NCBI RefSeq assembly: GCF_963169125.1 | Contig: NC_084802.1 | Coordinates: forward strand, 37,532,607-37,596,606 | Direction of reading: 5' to 3' | DNA: 64,000 bases | Source of the DNA: Humulus lupulus | Lineage: Eukaryota > Streptophyta > Magnoliopsida > Rosales > Cannabaceae | Shown here: positions 24,402 to 36,784 of the stretch, piece after piece | How the letters are laid out: every line of letters starts with the position of its first letter | Position numbering within the stretch: the first letter of the stretch is position 1 | Translations under genes and position numbers: made by a program | Notes under the pieces: generated by a model | Told to the model about the DNA's origin: nothing | Databases searched by the model: none | What the model saw: the letters and a program-made list of their open reading frames with translations, nothing else

Positions 24402-26139
24402 TGTAACGCCCTACTTCCTTAGAGCCGTTACTAAGTGAGTTTTAAGACAAAACAGTGTGCAATGAACTCGCTAACCGAGGTTTTGAAACAAAGGTGTGAC
24501 TAATTAAAAGTTAAGGCTGTAATCTTAGAAAAACGCGTTGTTTCAATAAAACTTCTAGTATTAAACATTTGGGATCCCAAAAATAAGGTTTGAAAACTAT
24601 TTACTTCTTAAAATAAGTTTACAATTGATCAGTTATAAAAATCATAGATTATTACAGCCATTTTCGAATAAACCCCCAACCAAAGCAGTCGGGCAGGTCA
24701 AACATGTACGCATCGCTTCACGCTCTCCGTACTCATGGTTGGTTGACTCAGACATTGCCCTTACCTGCAACACAGAGCACCCGTGAGCCGAAGCCCAGCA
24801 AGAAAACTCATGTAGTACATAACATATGCAATCTATACAGTTTATCATATCAGATAATCCACAGATAAACAAGTCAACCATTAGACTAAGCAAACATGGC
24901 CATGCCGCCCCAGAACCCTTGCCGCAGCCTGGGGTCTCGGTCCTCACCGCAAGGATCTCACACATATCCTATGGGTCCCACCCAGACCATAAGCATCCCA
25001 TGTGCTAAGTGTTACTTCCGGCCCCGCTGCCGTTCTCGGCCTTGCCGCCCTCGGCCATAGCCGTTCATTTCACTATAATCACATATATAGCATAAATCAA
25101 ACAACATTCAAACAAATATCAATTCATTTAAATCTGCACCCTAACATGTAATGCAATATAGGGTCATGCCCTGCAATCATCACATCATGCAACATGCAAT
25201 ATAGGGCCGTGCCCCGCAATCACACTATGGGCCCATGCCCCATCCTACGGGTGTTATAGTTTTCTTACCTGTATTCCGAGCTTTCCGATGCACCAAGGCC
25301 ACAAGCACGGTCCTCTAGCACGAGCCTCTCCGAAATCCTTTAAGTGGAGAATCCACCCTTTGCTTCCTTGAATCCATCTCCAAGTCTCCAAAAATCAGCT
25401 CCTTCCCCTCTTCTTCTTCTTCTTCTTCTTCTAGCTTTTTCCCTCTCCTTTTTCTTCTCTTCAATTTATCAAAGCATCAAATGACCAAGCCCCCAAACCG
25501 TGTACCCCTTAATACCCAGCTGCAATATATCACTTTCCCAGCCAAATGACCATTTTACCCCTTCATCAAAACCCTTTGCTAACTACACCTCAAGGGCACT
25601 CTAGTCCTTTCTCCTATATTGCAATTCTACCATTTCTTTCACCTAACTTGTTACTCTCAGCAGTAACTAATGGTTACCCAGGTTACTAAATCTCCAATAA
25701 CCATTACCCGCTAAATCTTAACTTAGCCATAAAATTCCCGAGGTACCCCTGGGCTCCTCCCGAGCCGGGTATAGAAATCCCGTTGTGACTCTTAAGTTAA
25801 CTAGCTCTCTAGGACCGTCTCGGCACGTGCATCACAATAATAAGACCACACTCACGTGGTACAATTCACAGATCAATACAGTTATCACATATATGCCCTC
25901 AGCGGGCTAAAATTACCAGTTTACCCCTATCATGCAAACGGGGTCTACATGCATATTTATTTCACCTAACATGCATACTAACCACGTAGTCATGCATCTC
26001 GAATGTTCAATTAGTCATATAACATGCTTTAAATCATAACCATGCATTTAACTCATAAAATCACACATAAATCCCATCATGCCCTCCTGGCACGCTAATC
26101 AAGGCCCTTAAGCCTTATTAGCGAATTTGGGTCGTTACA
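24402..26139 (-). mobile_element. Solo LTR in gag, 1738 bp
   Basis: Its plus-strand ends are TGTAACGCCCTACTTCC and TTTGGGTCGTTACA, flanked by ATCGG at 24397-24401 and 26140-26144. Reverse-complemented, it aligns with the start of the LTR at 10642 (TGTAACGACCCAAATTCGCT). It is shorter than its relatives and lacks their palindromic cassette. It contains a (TTC)n tract near 25415-25436. Confidence 0.88.
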
Positions 26140-26141
26140 AT

Positions 26142-26949
26142 CGGCCTTGACGCGGGCAGCCTGGGAAGCTCAGAATGCTCTCTTGAAGTTAGCAGAGAAA
26201 GCTTTCCACGAGTTGATTAACTGCTTCTTACTCTGTTTGAACCATTGTCTGGCCGGCCCAGTCAAGGTGGAAGGAAATATTAGACACATCAGCTCGGGAC
26301 CAACGTTGTGGGCCATCATCAAGGTATTGAACATACCCAGATGATTTGACGGATCCCTGTCTCCGTTGAATTTGGACAAGTGCGGCATACGGAAACCAGG
26401 TGGGTATGGCGTTGCTGCTATGCTGGGAGCGAAGAGCTCAAGTTCTTCCCCTGAATCATATTCGTCTTTTTCTTTTTCTGATAGGAGCTTCCTCATCAGC
26501 TCCTCCATCTGAGCCAGACACTCAAGGGTTTTGTCCTGACTTCCTTGGTTGTTCTAGGGCTGTTCAACAGCTCCGGATCCATTGTACACGTTTGGTGGGT
26601 TATTGTCCCTCCTATCTTGAGATAGGTTATATGGGACGTTCCCGCTGTCACGTACTTCAGACAGGTCTTCCCTTTGGCGAGCACGGCTATCGTTTCCAAC
26701 TGGGTCTCCTCTTCGAGAGTTTAGGCGATCTCGGAGGTCGTCTCTAGGGGCGGCCTGAGGACTTTGCGCTGAGCTCAAGCACTGGCGCAGGTCTCCGCCG
26801 GATAGATCACTTCGATGACTTCCGATCCAATAGCTTCCATTTGAGAAGGTCGGGGCTCGCCGTTGAGGATGAGGATCCGGGACTTCTCTAGGCGCCCGAC
26901 TACGATGGGAAAGGTCCGGCAGAAGGAGGATTTCTCCTGCTGCTCCCAT
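26142..26949 (-). pseudogene. Gag capsid region (gypsy)
   Basis: The 112-residue frame at 26508-26170 has PPGFRMPHLSKFNGDRDPSN and FPSTLTGPARQWFKQ, the usual Retrotrans_gag signature of plant gypsy elements. It continues in the correct phase beyond the inserted solo LTR. The Arg/Asp-rich segment at 26949-26554 is the linker upstream of it, in a shifted frame. Confidence 0.8.
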
Positions 26950-27097
26950 GAGCCGGAATGTCTCGGACTGGCCGGGGAGGAGACGTGTATCTTATCGGTG
27001 AAAGAGGATGCCTGACCGGGGATGCGATCCTAGTCCCGTCAGGGTGGATCAAGTTAGGTCACGGCCGCTCCACTCTACCATCCTCCGTGTCCTGTGC

Positions 27098-27694
27098 TCA
27101 GCGGTCTGAGCGGGGCGCAAGATGGCTGGCCGGGGCGGGTTGTCGCTGTGAGCCCTCCCTGGATCTCCTTCGCAAGCTCCCTCGAGCCCTCCTGGGCGCG
27201 CTCAAGGGCAGAAGTGAGCTGAAAGTTGAGGTCCGGACCGATCGGCTGTACTGTTGCTCGGCCCTAGGTAGTTCCTCAAAATTGGTTTCCTGGTGGTGCG
27301 ATGTGGGAGTGGAATTTGATGTTGGGGCTCTGACTGACTGACTGGGCCTGGACCGATTACCCCAGCGGGACTTATGAGTCTCGCCTTGCCTCTTTCCGAC
27401 ATTAGCGTCGGTTGTAAGAGGGGGTAGTCGGGCCAAAACCTCTTGAATCTGCTAGTTAGCTTTCGCTAGCTGACTTCTCAGCTGTGCATTTTCCATTTCC
27501 ACCGCTGTGTCAAAATCTAGGTTCGGATTGGGCGGCCGGGGAGCCGAACTTCCGGTGTCGTCTTGGCCTATTGGTTGTTTGCCCGGCCGCTGCTGAACCT
27601 CAGGGTTCTGATCATCGGACATGGCGCTATGATGGGCTTCCTGCCCATCACGTTGGTCCGCCTCGTTACCATGTCTTGAGCGAGTGACTACCAT
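27098..27694 (-). pseudogene. Gag N-terminal part (gypsy)
   Basis: It begins MVVTRSRHGNEADQ at 27694, about 55 bp inside the 5' LTR. A TAG at 27452-27454 interrupts it, and the same frame then continues as QIQEVLARLPPL to 27098. The position right after the PBS fits a gag start. A frameshift follows. Confidence 0.65.
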
Positions 27695-27727
27695 GGTTGG
27701 GTATTTGCAATAGCACCAATCTAACCG

Positions 27728-27746
27728 GCTCTCAATGAAAGCACCA
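27728..27746 (-). promoter_or_regulatory. Primer binding site of the gypsy element
   Basis: On the minus strand it reads TGGTGCTTTCATTGAGAGC, three bases from the 5' LTR. The leading TGG is the complement of a tRNA CCA end. I have not identified the tRNA. Confidence 0.8.
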
Positions 27747-27749
27747 AAT

Positions 27750-28500
27750 TGTTGACGCGGTTCTTCGGCAACAGATAATTAATAGAATAAAGAGCGGGAT
27801 TAGTGCTAAACAATGAACCGTAATAGATGAATGATCTCAAAATAAAATGATAACACGAATACTTTTTTAGGTGGTTCAAAGGTTAAAATCCTTCTAGTCC
27901 ACCAGCCACTATTATTGATATCTTTATGATATTTTTTACAGGATATTTCTTTGTAGATTAGAATCCAACCCTTTGCAACTCCCAGGGTCTCCATATTTAT
28001 AGGGAGAGGGCACCTGGGGGTTGGCAAGGGAGGTCATCCCGTGACCTTCTTACCCATCATGTCACTTCTATGACATTCATGATTAATTCCTAAAACCTGA
28101 CAATGAAGTGTGGTCTAATCAATAGGTAATGGGGATAATGGGCCACACGACCCAACCCAGTCGTGGGTGCCTGAACACGCACGTTTATGCTGCGTGTCCG
28201 AGAATTCAGGGATGGATCAGACACGTGATGTCTGATATATGCACGTTTACATTGCGTGGTTGACTTTATAAGGGGTCAGAGGTGCCAACTCAAGCTCGCA
28301 CCTCGAGCTTGATGTACTCTCAGCTCGTGGTGTCCATACTTCTGACCCGACTCCTTAGTAATCTCATTAAGCCTTTGGTTACCTCGAGCTAAAGAGGTAG
28401 GACCTGGTAACAGCAGCTCCGGGTACGTGGCATCCACGTGGCTGATATAATTATGCCATTTCTCAGCTCGCTAATAGCCCGTGGATATTTAGGGCGTACA
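27750..28500 (-). repeat. 5' LTR of the gypsy element
   Basis: 751 bp, with plus-strand ends TGTTGACGCGG and GGGCGTACA. It is followed by CACTT at 28501-28505, identical to the bases before the other LTR. Confidence 0.93.
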
Positions 28501-28505
28501 CACTT

Positions 28506-29000
28506 GATAAAAAATAAACTATCACACAAATTTATAAGATAAAAAAATGATATGTATGTCTTTATTATTTTTAAATAAATATGATTTAATTATTTAAATT
28601 ATTATAAAATATCTTTAAAATATTCTATTTTAATGAATTAATTTATTTATTTTTGTTTAAATTTATCTTTGTTCTAGTTTTTTTTATTTGGCAGTGACAA
28701 CTAAAGATTATATATTGTATATTTAATATAATATTAAGTTTAAGTTTGATTAAATTGTATTTAAATTATTAAATATATGATTTTATTATTTTTAAATAAT
28801 TATTATTGTAAAATATCTCAAAAATATCTTATTTTAATTTATTTAATTATTTATTTGTTTAATTTTATTTAAGTTTAAATTATGTTTACAATCTACCGTT
28901 AAATATAAGAATATTCTGTTAAAATTAACGAAAAAAAAATAAAAAATCGTAAAAATCAATAATTTCTGTTATCTACGTACTTTTTATATAGAATAGATAT
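28506..29000 (+). repeat. AT-rich dispersed repeat, copy 4 (5'-truncated)
   Basis: It shares GTTCTAGTTTTTTTTATTTG, ATTATTGTAAAATATCTC and the end TTTCTGTTATCTACGTAC with the copies at 5851-7245. It continues the spacer interrupted by the gypsy insertion. Confidence 0.45.
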
Positions 29001-30243
29001 ATATGTATATATATATATTCACATAAAATATGGAAAATATTTCTTTTAATTGAAAGTAAACGAGAATGTTTATTTTCGGTTCATTCTAGACATTGCTTTG
29101 GTTACATTTTAAATTGGATTGAGTCACACTAATAGCTAGTTATAGAATTACTAGAAGAAAATAAATAAATAAATGACTAACCACTCATTGGTCATGGAAA
29201 ACTCAACATAAAACATGTGTAAGTAAATATTTAGCTTCTTTATTTATTTATTTTCTTTTTGAAATGGATAAATAATTAACTTTCGTATAAATTGAAGTGT
29301 ATAAATTTGAGTTAAAATTTATTCCTGTCACAACTGGCCATTGAAAGAGACATTCAAAAACCAAGTTGGTACCCCTTTTTTTTCTTTCCCAAATAATGTT
29401 ATCACACACAAAAAAAAAATTAAATAAATGAATAAAAAATAAAAATCCCTCATTTATATGTAGTAAACCCTGGGCTAGAAAGGCTAAAAAATAAGAATCA
29501 ATAATTGAAAATTTGTTCAAGAAAAGCTCCTTGAAGAAAGATTGAAGTGTTCTTGAAGATAATATTCTATTGAACTAACTAGAAATTAGTGAAACGGGAA
29601 ACTGGAGTACCTTTAAATTAAAGTTTTATACTAAATGTTTGATCATACATATATGTGTAGTTCTATTATTTTTAAGTGGGAAAGTAATAATGCTGTCAGA
29701 CTTATACAATACATAACAATATACATATATATATATACATGTTTATAACTTAATTCATGAACAAACATAATTTCACATAACAAACTTAACAACATAAATA
29801 TTAATATGACCTTATTTATTTACTCTTAATTAACTTCACATACATTCGACTCACCAATTATTTTTTCTTATAAATTATTATTATGATTATACATTTCGAG
29901 CTACGAAATCTATTAGTGAGAACTATATATAACAAGCAAAAGTTGCTAAAAAGTGGCCCCTGTGTTAGCACTAACACTACAATTTGCTTAAAATTGGACA
30001 ATATAAATATATTTACTATTGAACTATACATTACATAACATTGGTAATTATTATACATAATTGAAAAAAAAAAACTATTAATCCAACTAAATTAATCATG
30101 ACTTTATGGTACGGTGGTCCAATATATGGCAATTCTGGACCGTTCGATCTGATCCATGTTGTAGACTGTAGGCCCACCTTCAAAATGCGCTTTGTTTGTA
30201 GGTCATGAGTGATTGAATGGCTTATTGTCAATTTTTTCCACCT
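29001..30243. other. AT-rich spacer, no gene seen
   Basis: Short frames (29248-29520, 29858-30058) are low-complexity. There is a (TA)n tract near 29722-29738. Nothing else was recognised. Confidence 0.5.
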
Positions 30244-30792
30244 TTATTTTTAAAAACAAGAGATAAGAATTTTGTCCCCAGAATTATTTTTCATGTAGAG
30301 TTTTGCCTCTTAAATTTTTCTTTCATAAAATTTTCTCCGAACTATTACAATTATTGTAAATATGCCTATTTAGTTGCATTTTATTCATTGTTTTTAAATT
30401 GTTTGCTAGTTTGACCACTGATTACATGTATAGTTACAGTATGAGAGTTTATTTAACTAAATTAAACTAACCGAAACCGAGTTTACCGGTATTAAATATA
30501 CAAACATTAGCTCTAGGAATGTTGATATGTATTCTCTCATAATTTGTTATTAGATTACTGTCTATACATATATTTCATGTCTAGACTATTGAGTTATGTT
30601 AGATTAGCGTTATATCAATGTCACATCAGCAAACTATTTAAAAAATGAACGAAATGCAACTAAAGGAGGACATTTGCAATGGTTATCATAGTTTGGGGGG
30701 ATTTTTTAAAAAAAAAATTAATAAGTGGCAAAACTCTACAAGGATCAAAGTTCAGGAGGAAAATGTCCTATTTATTATTATTTTTTTAAATA
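30244..30792. mobile_element. Short inverted-repeat element with arms of about 190 bp
   Basis: The left arm (TAGAGTTTTGCCTC..., TAGTTGCATTTTATTCATTG) matches the reverse complement of the right arm (TAGAGTTTTGCCACTT, TAGTTGCATTTCGTTCATT) almost to the ends at TTTGTCCCC and GGACATTTTCC. No coding capacity. Probably a Mutator-like foldback or MITE. Confidence 0.6.
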
Positions 30793-31259
30793 TAGAACAA
30801 TGTATTTAATTTTCTTTGTATAGACAAGCCAACCTATATATATATCTTGATTTTTGATAAAAAAAATTGAGAAATAACGTGGTTAGTTTTAGATATAAAT
30901 CCAACCTATTATCCAAGTGTACATCTAACACTCAAAACTTACATATAGTAATGATTCTGCATACCTTACAACAAGGACGGTTAATTAAACATATATTATT
31001 TGATTAGATGTAAAATTTAGCATAATTTTTTAGCCTATGAGAGTTTCATACGTTTTAATCAATCGCGGTTATAGTAATATATTTGATTCGTGTAGTTTTA
31101 AAATTTTAATGTGAGATTCGATTCGATTTAGATGAGAACTACGTGGAAGGACCACTTTGAAAAGAGAAAAAATTATCTCCCTACGAAAGTTTAGAAATAA
31201 TCATTTTAAAAAAAAAAAATAATAGCCAGTGGATTAGGAAAATGTGAGCAAACATACAT
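30793..31259. other. AT-rich spacer
   Basis: No gene, domain or clear repeat recognised. Confidence 0.45.
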
Positions 31260-33860
31260 CATAAGACACACTAATTAAAAAATAAAATATGCCAACTTTA
31301 TAAATCATAGGCAAAATATGCTTTTTGAGGGAAAAAAGTGGACAAAAAAGCCTCTCATTCAAAACTGTCCATTCTCTCTTCCCCCTCCCTACCCCTATGG
31401 GCAAATTATCATATCTCCTTCCCTCTCTTTTTTTTTTCCTTCTCTTTTCCCACAATCATTAGAAAGAAAAAAAAAATTCCACCACGGCCATTAACACTAC
31501 TGAAGCAACATTCTCTTACTATTAAAGTACCTATGGAAGCACCCATCATTTTTTTGTAGTTTTGTTTAGAATAAATAATTTTTTTGCCCCTTGAACTTTT
31601 GACATTACTAGATTGTGCCTCATAAAATATACGATCAGTTAAAATTTTCCCTTCGTGACTTCTGTTACGATGTACATAAAATAATTAACATTTTTACCCC
31701 CAAACTTTGACAACCACCAAATTGTGCCCCATTTAATTATAAAAATTTAAAAATTTATTTTTTTATTAGTTCTTAAAAAATTAAATAGAAAAATTATTTA
31801 AAATATTCAATAAAAGACTAAAAATTTTTAAAATTCATTTTAAATACATTTAAGTTTGAAAATATTTTTTAAAAGAAAAACTAAATTGTTACAAATGAAA
31901 AAAAAATTCCCTTCTTGTTCTTTATTTTTTTTAATATATTTTTTTAATTACTTTCTATTCTTTTATTTTTACCCAATATTTTTAATTAATTAAGTTTTAT
32001 ATATTTATTTTAAAATTAGTGTATTTTAAATTTATAATATTTATATATTTCATTTTTAAAATAATTTTAGGGGGCAAAACTGAAAGAATAGAAAGTAATT
32101 AGAAAAATATATTAAAAAAGAATAAAGATGAAGGGAATATTTTTTTTTAATTGTAACAATTTAGTTTTTCTTTTACAAAATATTTTTAAACTTAAATGTA
32201 TTTAAAAGGAATTTTAAATAATTTTAGTCTTTTATTGAATTTTTTTTAATAATTTTTCTTAAATTTTTTAAGAACTAATAGAAAAATAGATTTTATAATT
32301 TTTAATTAAAGGGGGCACAATTCAGTAGTTGTCAAAGTTTCGGGAGCGAAAATACTAATTATTTTATGCAAATCGTAAGAAGGGGCACAATCTGATAGTA
32401 TTAATAGTTCAGAGGGAAATTTTAACAGACCATATATTTTAGGGGTACAATCTGATAGTGTCAAAAGTTCAGGGGGTAAAAATGTTATTTATTTTTTTTT
32501 TTTTTATGTTTTAATAATTGTAAATCCAATACAAAATTTAAACCCAATAAAATATTGACTTAAGACACTAATTGATGAATTTCGAACACTTATGTACAAG
32601 ATATTTTGGTTTTGTTTGAGTTTTTTTTTTCTTTCAAGATCTAGAACTCTAAAAATAGAAGATTTTCTATTAAAATTGATGCGTTAACGATGCTTAATGA
32701 TGGTCTAGTAATGGTGCCATGAAAACTTAATTTTTTAGGCAAAAATGATTCTTAACGATTCTTTAACAATACTTAACAATGGTCTAGGGATGGTGGCATG
32801 AAAATTTGATTTTTTTGGCAAACAAATTGCTTAATGATGCTTTAGGCAAACACAATAGTAAATCAATGCTTAACGATGGTTCTAGCATGATCCCATAAAA
32901 ACTTGATTTTTGACGCAAAAACGATGCAAAACGATGAAATTCGATAAAAACATTGGCAAGGCGTAACTTTTCACTGAGATTGTTAGTTTGAAGTGTTTTT
33001 TTTTTTTTTTTAATTATGGTTTTTTTTTCTTCAAGGTCTACATGTTTTGACTAATATGTATAACCTTAAATTTGGAGTCTGTAGAACACAAAATTTCAAT
33101 TAATTAAGTCTCAAACAATCAAATGTTAAAATTTGTTGTTCTACACCCCAAATTTAAAATTCCACACACAAAGCATCGCAAAACCATCGTTTTACATCAT
33201 TTTTGCGTCAAAAATCAAGTTTTAATAGGATTATCGCTAGACCACTATCAAGTATAATTTTTTGCCCAAAAATAAAGTTTTCACGGCACCATCGTTAAAA
33301 CATCATTTTTTCCCTAAAAAAATAAAGTTTTCATGGCATCATTACTAGACCATCGTTAAACATCATTTTAGCATCGATTTTAATAATAAAAAATATGCAA
33401 TGTTCAGAGTTCCAAATTTGGAAAAATAAAGTAAACAAAACCAAAAAAATCTTGTACATAAGTATTCAAAATCCATCAATTAATATCTTAAGTCAATTTT
33501 TTATGAGTTTGAGTTTTGATTCATGAAAAATACAAAGAATATCCTTTTAGAAAAAAAAATGAAGAAAAAAAATTGATAGCATAATAGAGGATGGATGGTT
33601 CTATGAAGAGGTAAGGTGGTGCTAGTAAATGGCATCTATGGAGGATGGTCTTTTTTTTTTTTTGTTATGGGTGGTGTGGTGTGTTTTGCTTTGCCATGGG
33701 TAGAGAGGAGAGAGAAGATAATTTGAGAAAGAGAGAAGGAACTTTGAATGAGAAGGGCAATTTTGTCTATTTTGTTGAGAAAGGCATACTTTGCCTATAA
33801 TTTATAAAGTTGGGTTATATGAGTATTAGAAGGCATAAAGCCAGAAATTTCTCTTGGGTA
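31260..33860. mobile_element. Foldback-type DNA element (about 2.6 kb) with a nested inverted-repeat element
   Basis: The outer left arm near 31290-31400 (CCAACTTTATAAATCATAGGCAAA, CTCTCATTCAAAACT) matches the reverse complement of 33700-33830 (CCAACTTTATAAATTATAGG, CTTCTCATTCAAAGT). The inner arms at about 32530-33000 and 33090-33520 also pair: TTGACTTAAGACACTAATTG against TTGACTTAAGATATTAATTG, then TACTTATGTACAAGAT. The inner arms contain degenerate repeats around ACGATGCTTAATGATGGTCT. No transposase frame. Ends are approximate. Confidence 0.6.
31570..32495. mobile_element. Nested inverted-repeat (Mutator-like) element, about 0.93 kb
   Basis: The left arm reads TTGCCCCTTGAACTTTTGAC...GATTGTGCC...CAAACTTTGACAACC. 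The right arm read in reverse gives TACCCCCTGAACTTTTGAC...GATTGTACC...GAAACTTTGACAACT. Arms are about 200 bp of clear pairing, then AT-rich. It sits between the outer and inner left arms of the larger foldback, so it inserted later. Confidence 0.65.
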
Positions 33861-35862
33861 AATAGATCTAGATTGGTATGAGATGTAGATGAAAGAGGAA
33901 GGTACGTAGTAAGGAAGGGAGAGAGAAGACAAGGACATGCAAAGCACGTGCGACTAAAAAGGAGAAGAAGGGGAAGGAGAGGAAGATAACTTCAACTTCA
34001 ACAACAACAACAACAACTACAACTACAGCTACAACTACAACTACTACGAGTATTGACTTGAGCCGACATGCCATGCATGGGGGCATGTGGGAGGCACGTG
34101 AAAAGGTTGATTTGGTTAGCCTCTCCAACTCCAACACTAACCAAAACACCCACTATATATTATTAAATTTTTTATTTTAGTTTTTGGTGGACCCTCAATT
34201 ATATATACAAGAAAATACCCAAAAAGTATTGTACATTAGTTATAGTTATAGCTACACCTACAGTATTATTTGGGAAAAGATGATTTAGTCTTCGCTATAC
34301 ATTTTATTTAGTTTAGACTGTCAATATTTTGAAAAATACGTACCAAATATAATATACTCATACACGTGTTTCATTGTAAATCACTCTTAACTCTATATAT
34401 CTTATCTCTTTACTCGGATAGTCAAGTCTCTCAACTCTCGCCACAACAAAGTTATTATATGATATGTGTATATACTACACACATTTACTTGTACGAATTT
34501 TGATGGACAATGTAGGAGGATTGATTAGTGTGACCAAATAATGACCTACTGATCACGCTAATTAGTGTACTCCATGCCATTAATTCACTAAAATGGCTTT
34601 TAATTGAAAAAGTTTCAACTTAATTCGAAAGTATAATTACTTCACCTCACACGTACGTATATGTAATGTAGGTAAGTACAAAGAGAGAACAAAACCATTA
34701 ATTAAGGGGTTTAACTGGGGGATTAGAAACTAATAACTATCGTTACAAAACTTTTCACCCATAAAGATAAGTTACTATTAAGTTGGTAATTTCTGTTAGG
34801 TTGTTATGTTAAGTTGTTTCTTTTTCTGTTATTAGTTTTTACTCTTCTCTTCCACCTATATATATACTCAATGGGTTTGTTCAAGAGAGATAACTTGATA
34901 ACTTGATGCCTTATTTAATGTATTCGTCGGTAATAAATTAACATTTAACAGTATTAAATACTCTGAAAAATATATATATATATATTATTTTTAATTACTG
35001 GAAAAATGTTATTCTAGAAAACGTGTTTTTTTTTTAATAAAAACTGATTTCATTGATATTAAGCATCTTGCCGACATAAAATTAGAAGTACCCATAATTT
35101 TGAATAATTATTTTAAATAATATTAAAATTAATTCAGTTTTAGACTTTTAATTACAACTTGGCATATGTTGAATATTTTTTTAAAAATGATATGAAAAAT
35201 TAACATATTAATTAAGTAATTTAAAGTAACATTCATTCATGCTAGCTATTCTCTTCTTTAAATTTTATTTTATTTAAAAAACAATAACAAAAACTATATC
35301 CTAATCGATACTTTATGGTTGGGTATATCTTTGCTAGAAGTTTACACCAGGAGCCGGCATAGAGCCACTCACTAGTGAGTGGGGCTCAAGCCCCTCCTAA
35401 TTCTTTTTGTGTATTCTTTTTAAAATTTTCATAGAAAGTCAATGATATTATTAAAATATATATAACCTATACCATTTTTAAAACATAACAATTTAGTCCC
35501 TTTAAAAAGTTAAAAACAGGAACAGTCCCCTCAATATCAAATAATAGGGTGGCTCATATGTTGATAGCATTTGTTGGACTGTCAGGATTTGGGGTCTTTT
35601 CTCACAATCCTGGCTATAATTATTTTCTTGAGCTTACACATTGGCTTATATATATTTTATGTGATAAGGTGATGGAGAGTCAAAAACTTCCATCATAAAT
35701 ATATCCAAGTGCTTCGGTTGAGCCATCTATTCACCAGATCACTTAGCAAAATTCTTGTACACTCGGCGGTGATTTGGCTGGGAAGGGAATTAAGCTCGCA
35801 CTTGTGTCATTACGTTCTAATCCAATCAAGAATAAAAACAATTAAATGGTTACACACACACA
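33861..35862. other. AT-rich spacer with microsatellites
   Basis: A (CAA/CTA)n tract at about 33990-34050 produces the poly-Val frame at 33868-34149, which is not a gene. (TA)n lies near 34970-34986. A short palindrome AGCCACTCACTAGTGAGTGG at about 35361-35380 is followed by GGCTCAAGCCCC, perhaps a remnant of a DNA element. No gene seen. Confidence 0.5.
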
Positions 35863-36394
35863 TGTTAAATTAAAAAACAATACTATGAGCATTATCAATA
35901 AATCAGATTCAAAACAATATTACATGCTCATACAACAATCCAGGAACGCATTTTATTTAGAGCATTGAATTGAATATATATAGATGAAACATACCTGACA
36001 TTGAGTCTCCAATGTTCATCCTTGAATCTTTCACGATCTACACAAAACAATATTAGAAAAGCAATGCAAGAGAGATCTTATGGAGAGCAACCCTTACCAA
36101 ACCATATACCACTGTACTTTTCCCAACAACATATATGTTCTATATATATGTCTCATATGCCTTCTTACCCTAAGGGGTATATTGGGCCTATTGGGCTTAT
36201 ATTATCAGATATGGTGGACTATGATTTAATGGGCCAACCTATAGTCTTTAGGGTGCTACCATGTGCCTTAATTGCAATTAGATTAATATTAATCATCCCA
36301 TTATGGTCTTTAACTATTCGTAGGCACTCTTAGAAAATGATTGTGATAATGGAATTATGTTTGTAATTATATTAGTCCATATAAAATTCTAACA
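35863..36394 (-). repeat. 3' LTR of the copia element (532 bp)
   Basis: Plus-strand ends are TGTTAAATTAAAA and AATTCTAACA. The minus-strand start is TGTTAGAATTTTATATGG, directly after the PPT. Confidence 0.9.
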
Positions 36395-36407
36395 TTCTCC
36401 CACTTGG
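36395..36407 (-). promoter_or_regulatory. Polypurine tract of the copia element
   Basis: On the minus strand it reads CCAAGTGGGAGAA immediately before the 3' LTR, a very common plant copia arrangement. Confidence 0.88.
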
Positions 36408-36784
36408 ACAATATAATCAAACCACCATAATATTGTCCATCACAAAAGACAGTCTAATAAATCATATATAATATCATATCGATAGGATACATATATTATT
36501 TATGATTCGGTCTTGAAGACATTCAAAAAACAATAACAATCATTAAACCAAGCATCCATGTGGTACATTAATTTGAGACTATGCGCATTCATCTCCTTTT
36601 GTACCTGTCACTTCGGTGAACAATAATATATACTTATATAAACATATATACGTAACAGCAACAATAAGAAGTGAATTCAATTATCATTATGCATGTTCAT
36701 AACAAAACACAAGGTATAAGCAATCCATACAAAATACTAGCATGTTTGATACATAATAACAAAACTCCCACTGAGCTCAACAAG

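Larger units (their letters stand above)
7659..28500 (-). mobile_element. Ty3/gypsy LTR retrotransposon, Tat/Retand-like, with nested insertions
   Basis: Two 751-bp LTRs that start TGTTGACGCGG and end GGGCGTACA (plus strand) enclose the element, and CACTT flanks both sides. On the minus strand the order is 5' LTR, PBS, gag, protease, reverse transcriptase, RNase H, integrase, a tandem-repeat region, an extra gene in opposite orientation, PPT and 3' LTR. An archaeal-type RNase H before integrase plus an extra antisense ORF before the 3' LTR are known marks of the Tat lineage (Retand, Ogre). Every coding region is broken by stops or frameshifts, so it cannot act autonomously. Without the solo LTRs inside it the element would be about 12.4 kb. 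The LTRs differ at about 16 of 751 positions by eye. Confidence 0.93.

Noticed and set aside
33868..34149. 93-residue frame with a long poly-Val stretch
   Set aside because: Produced by a (CAA/CTA)n microsatellite.
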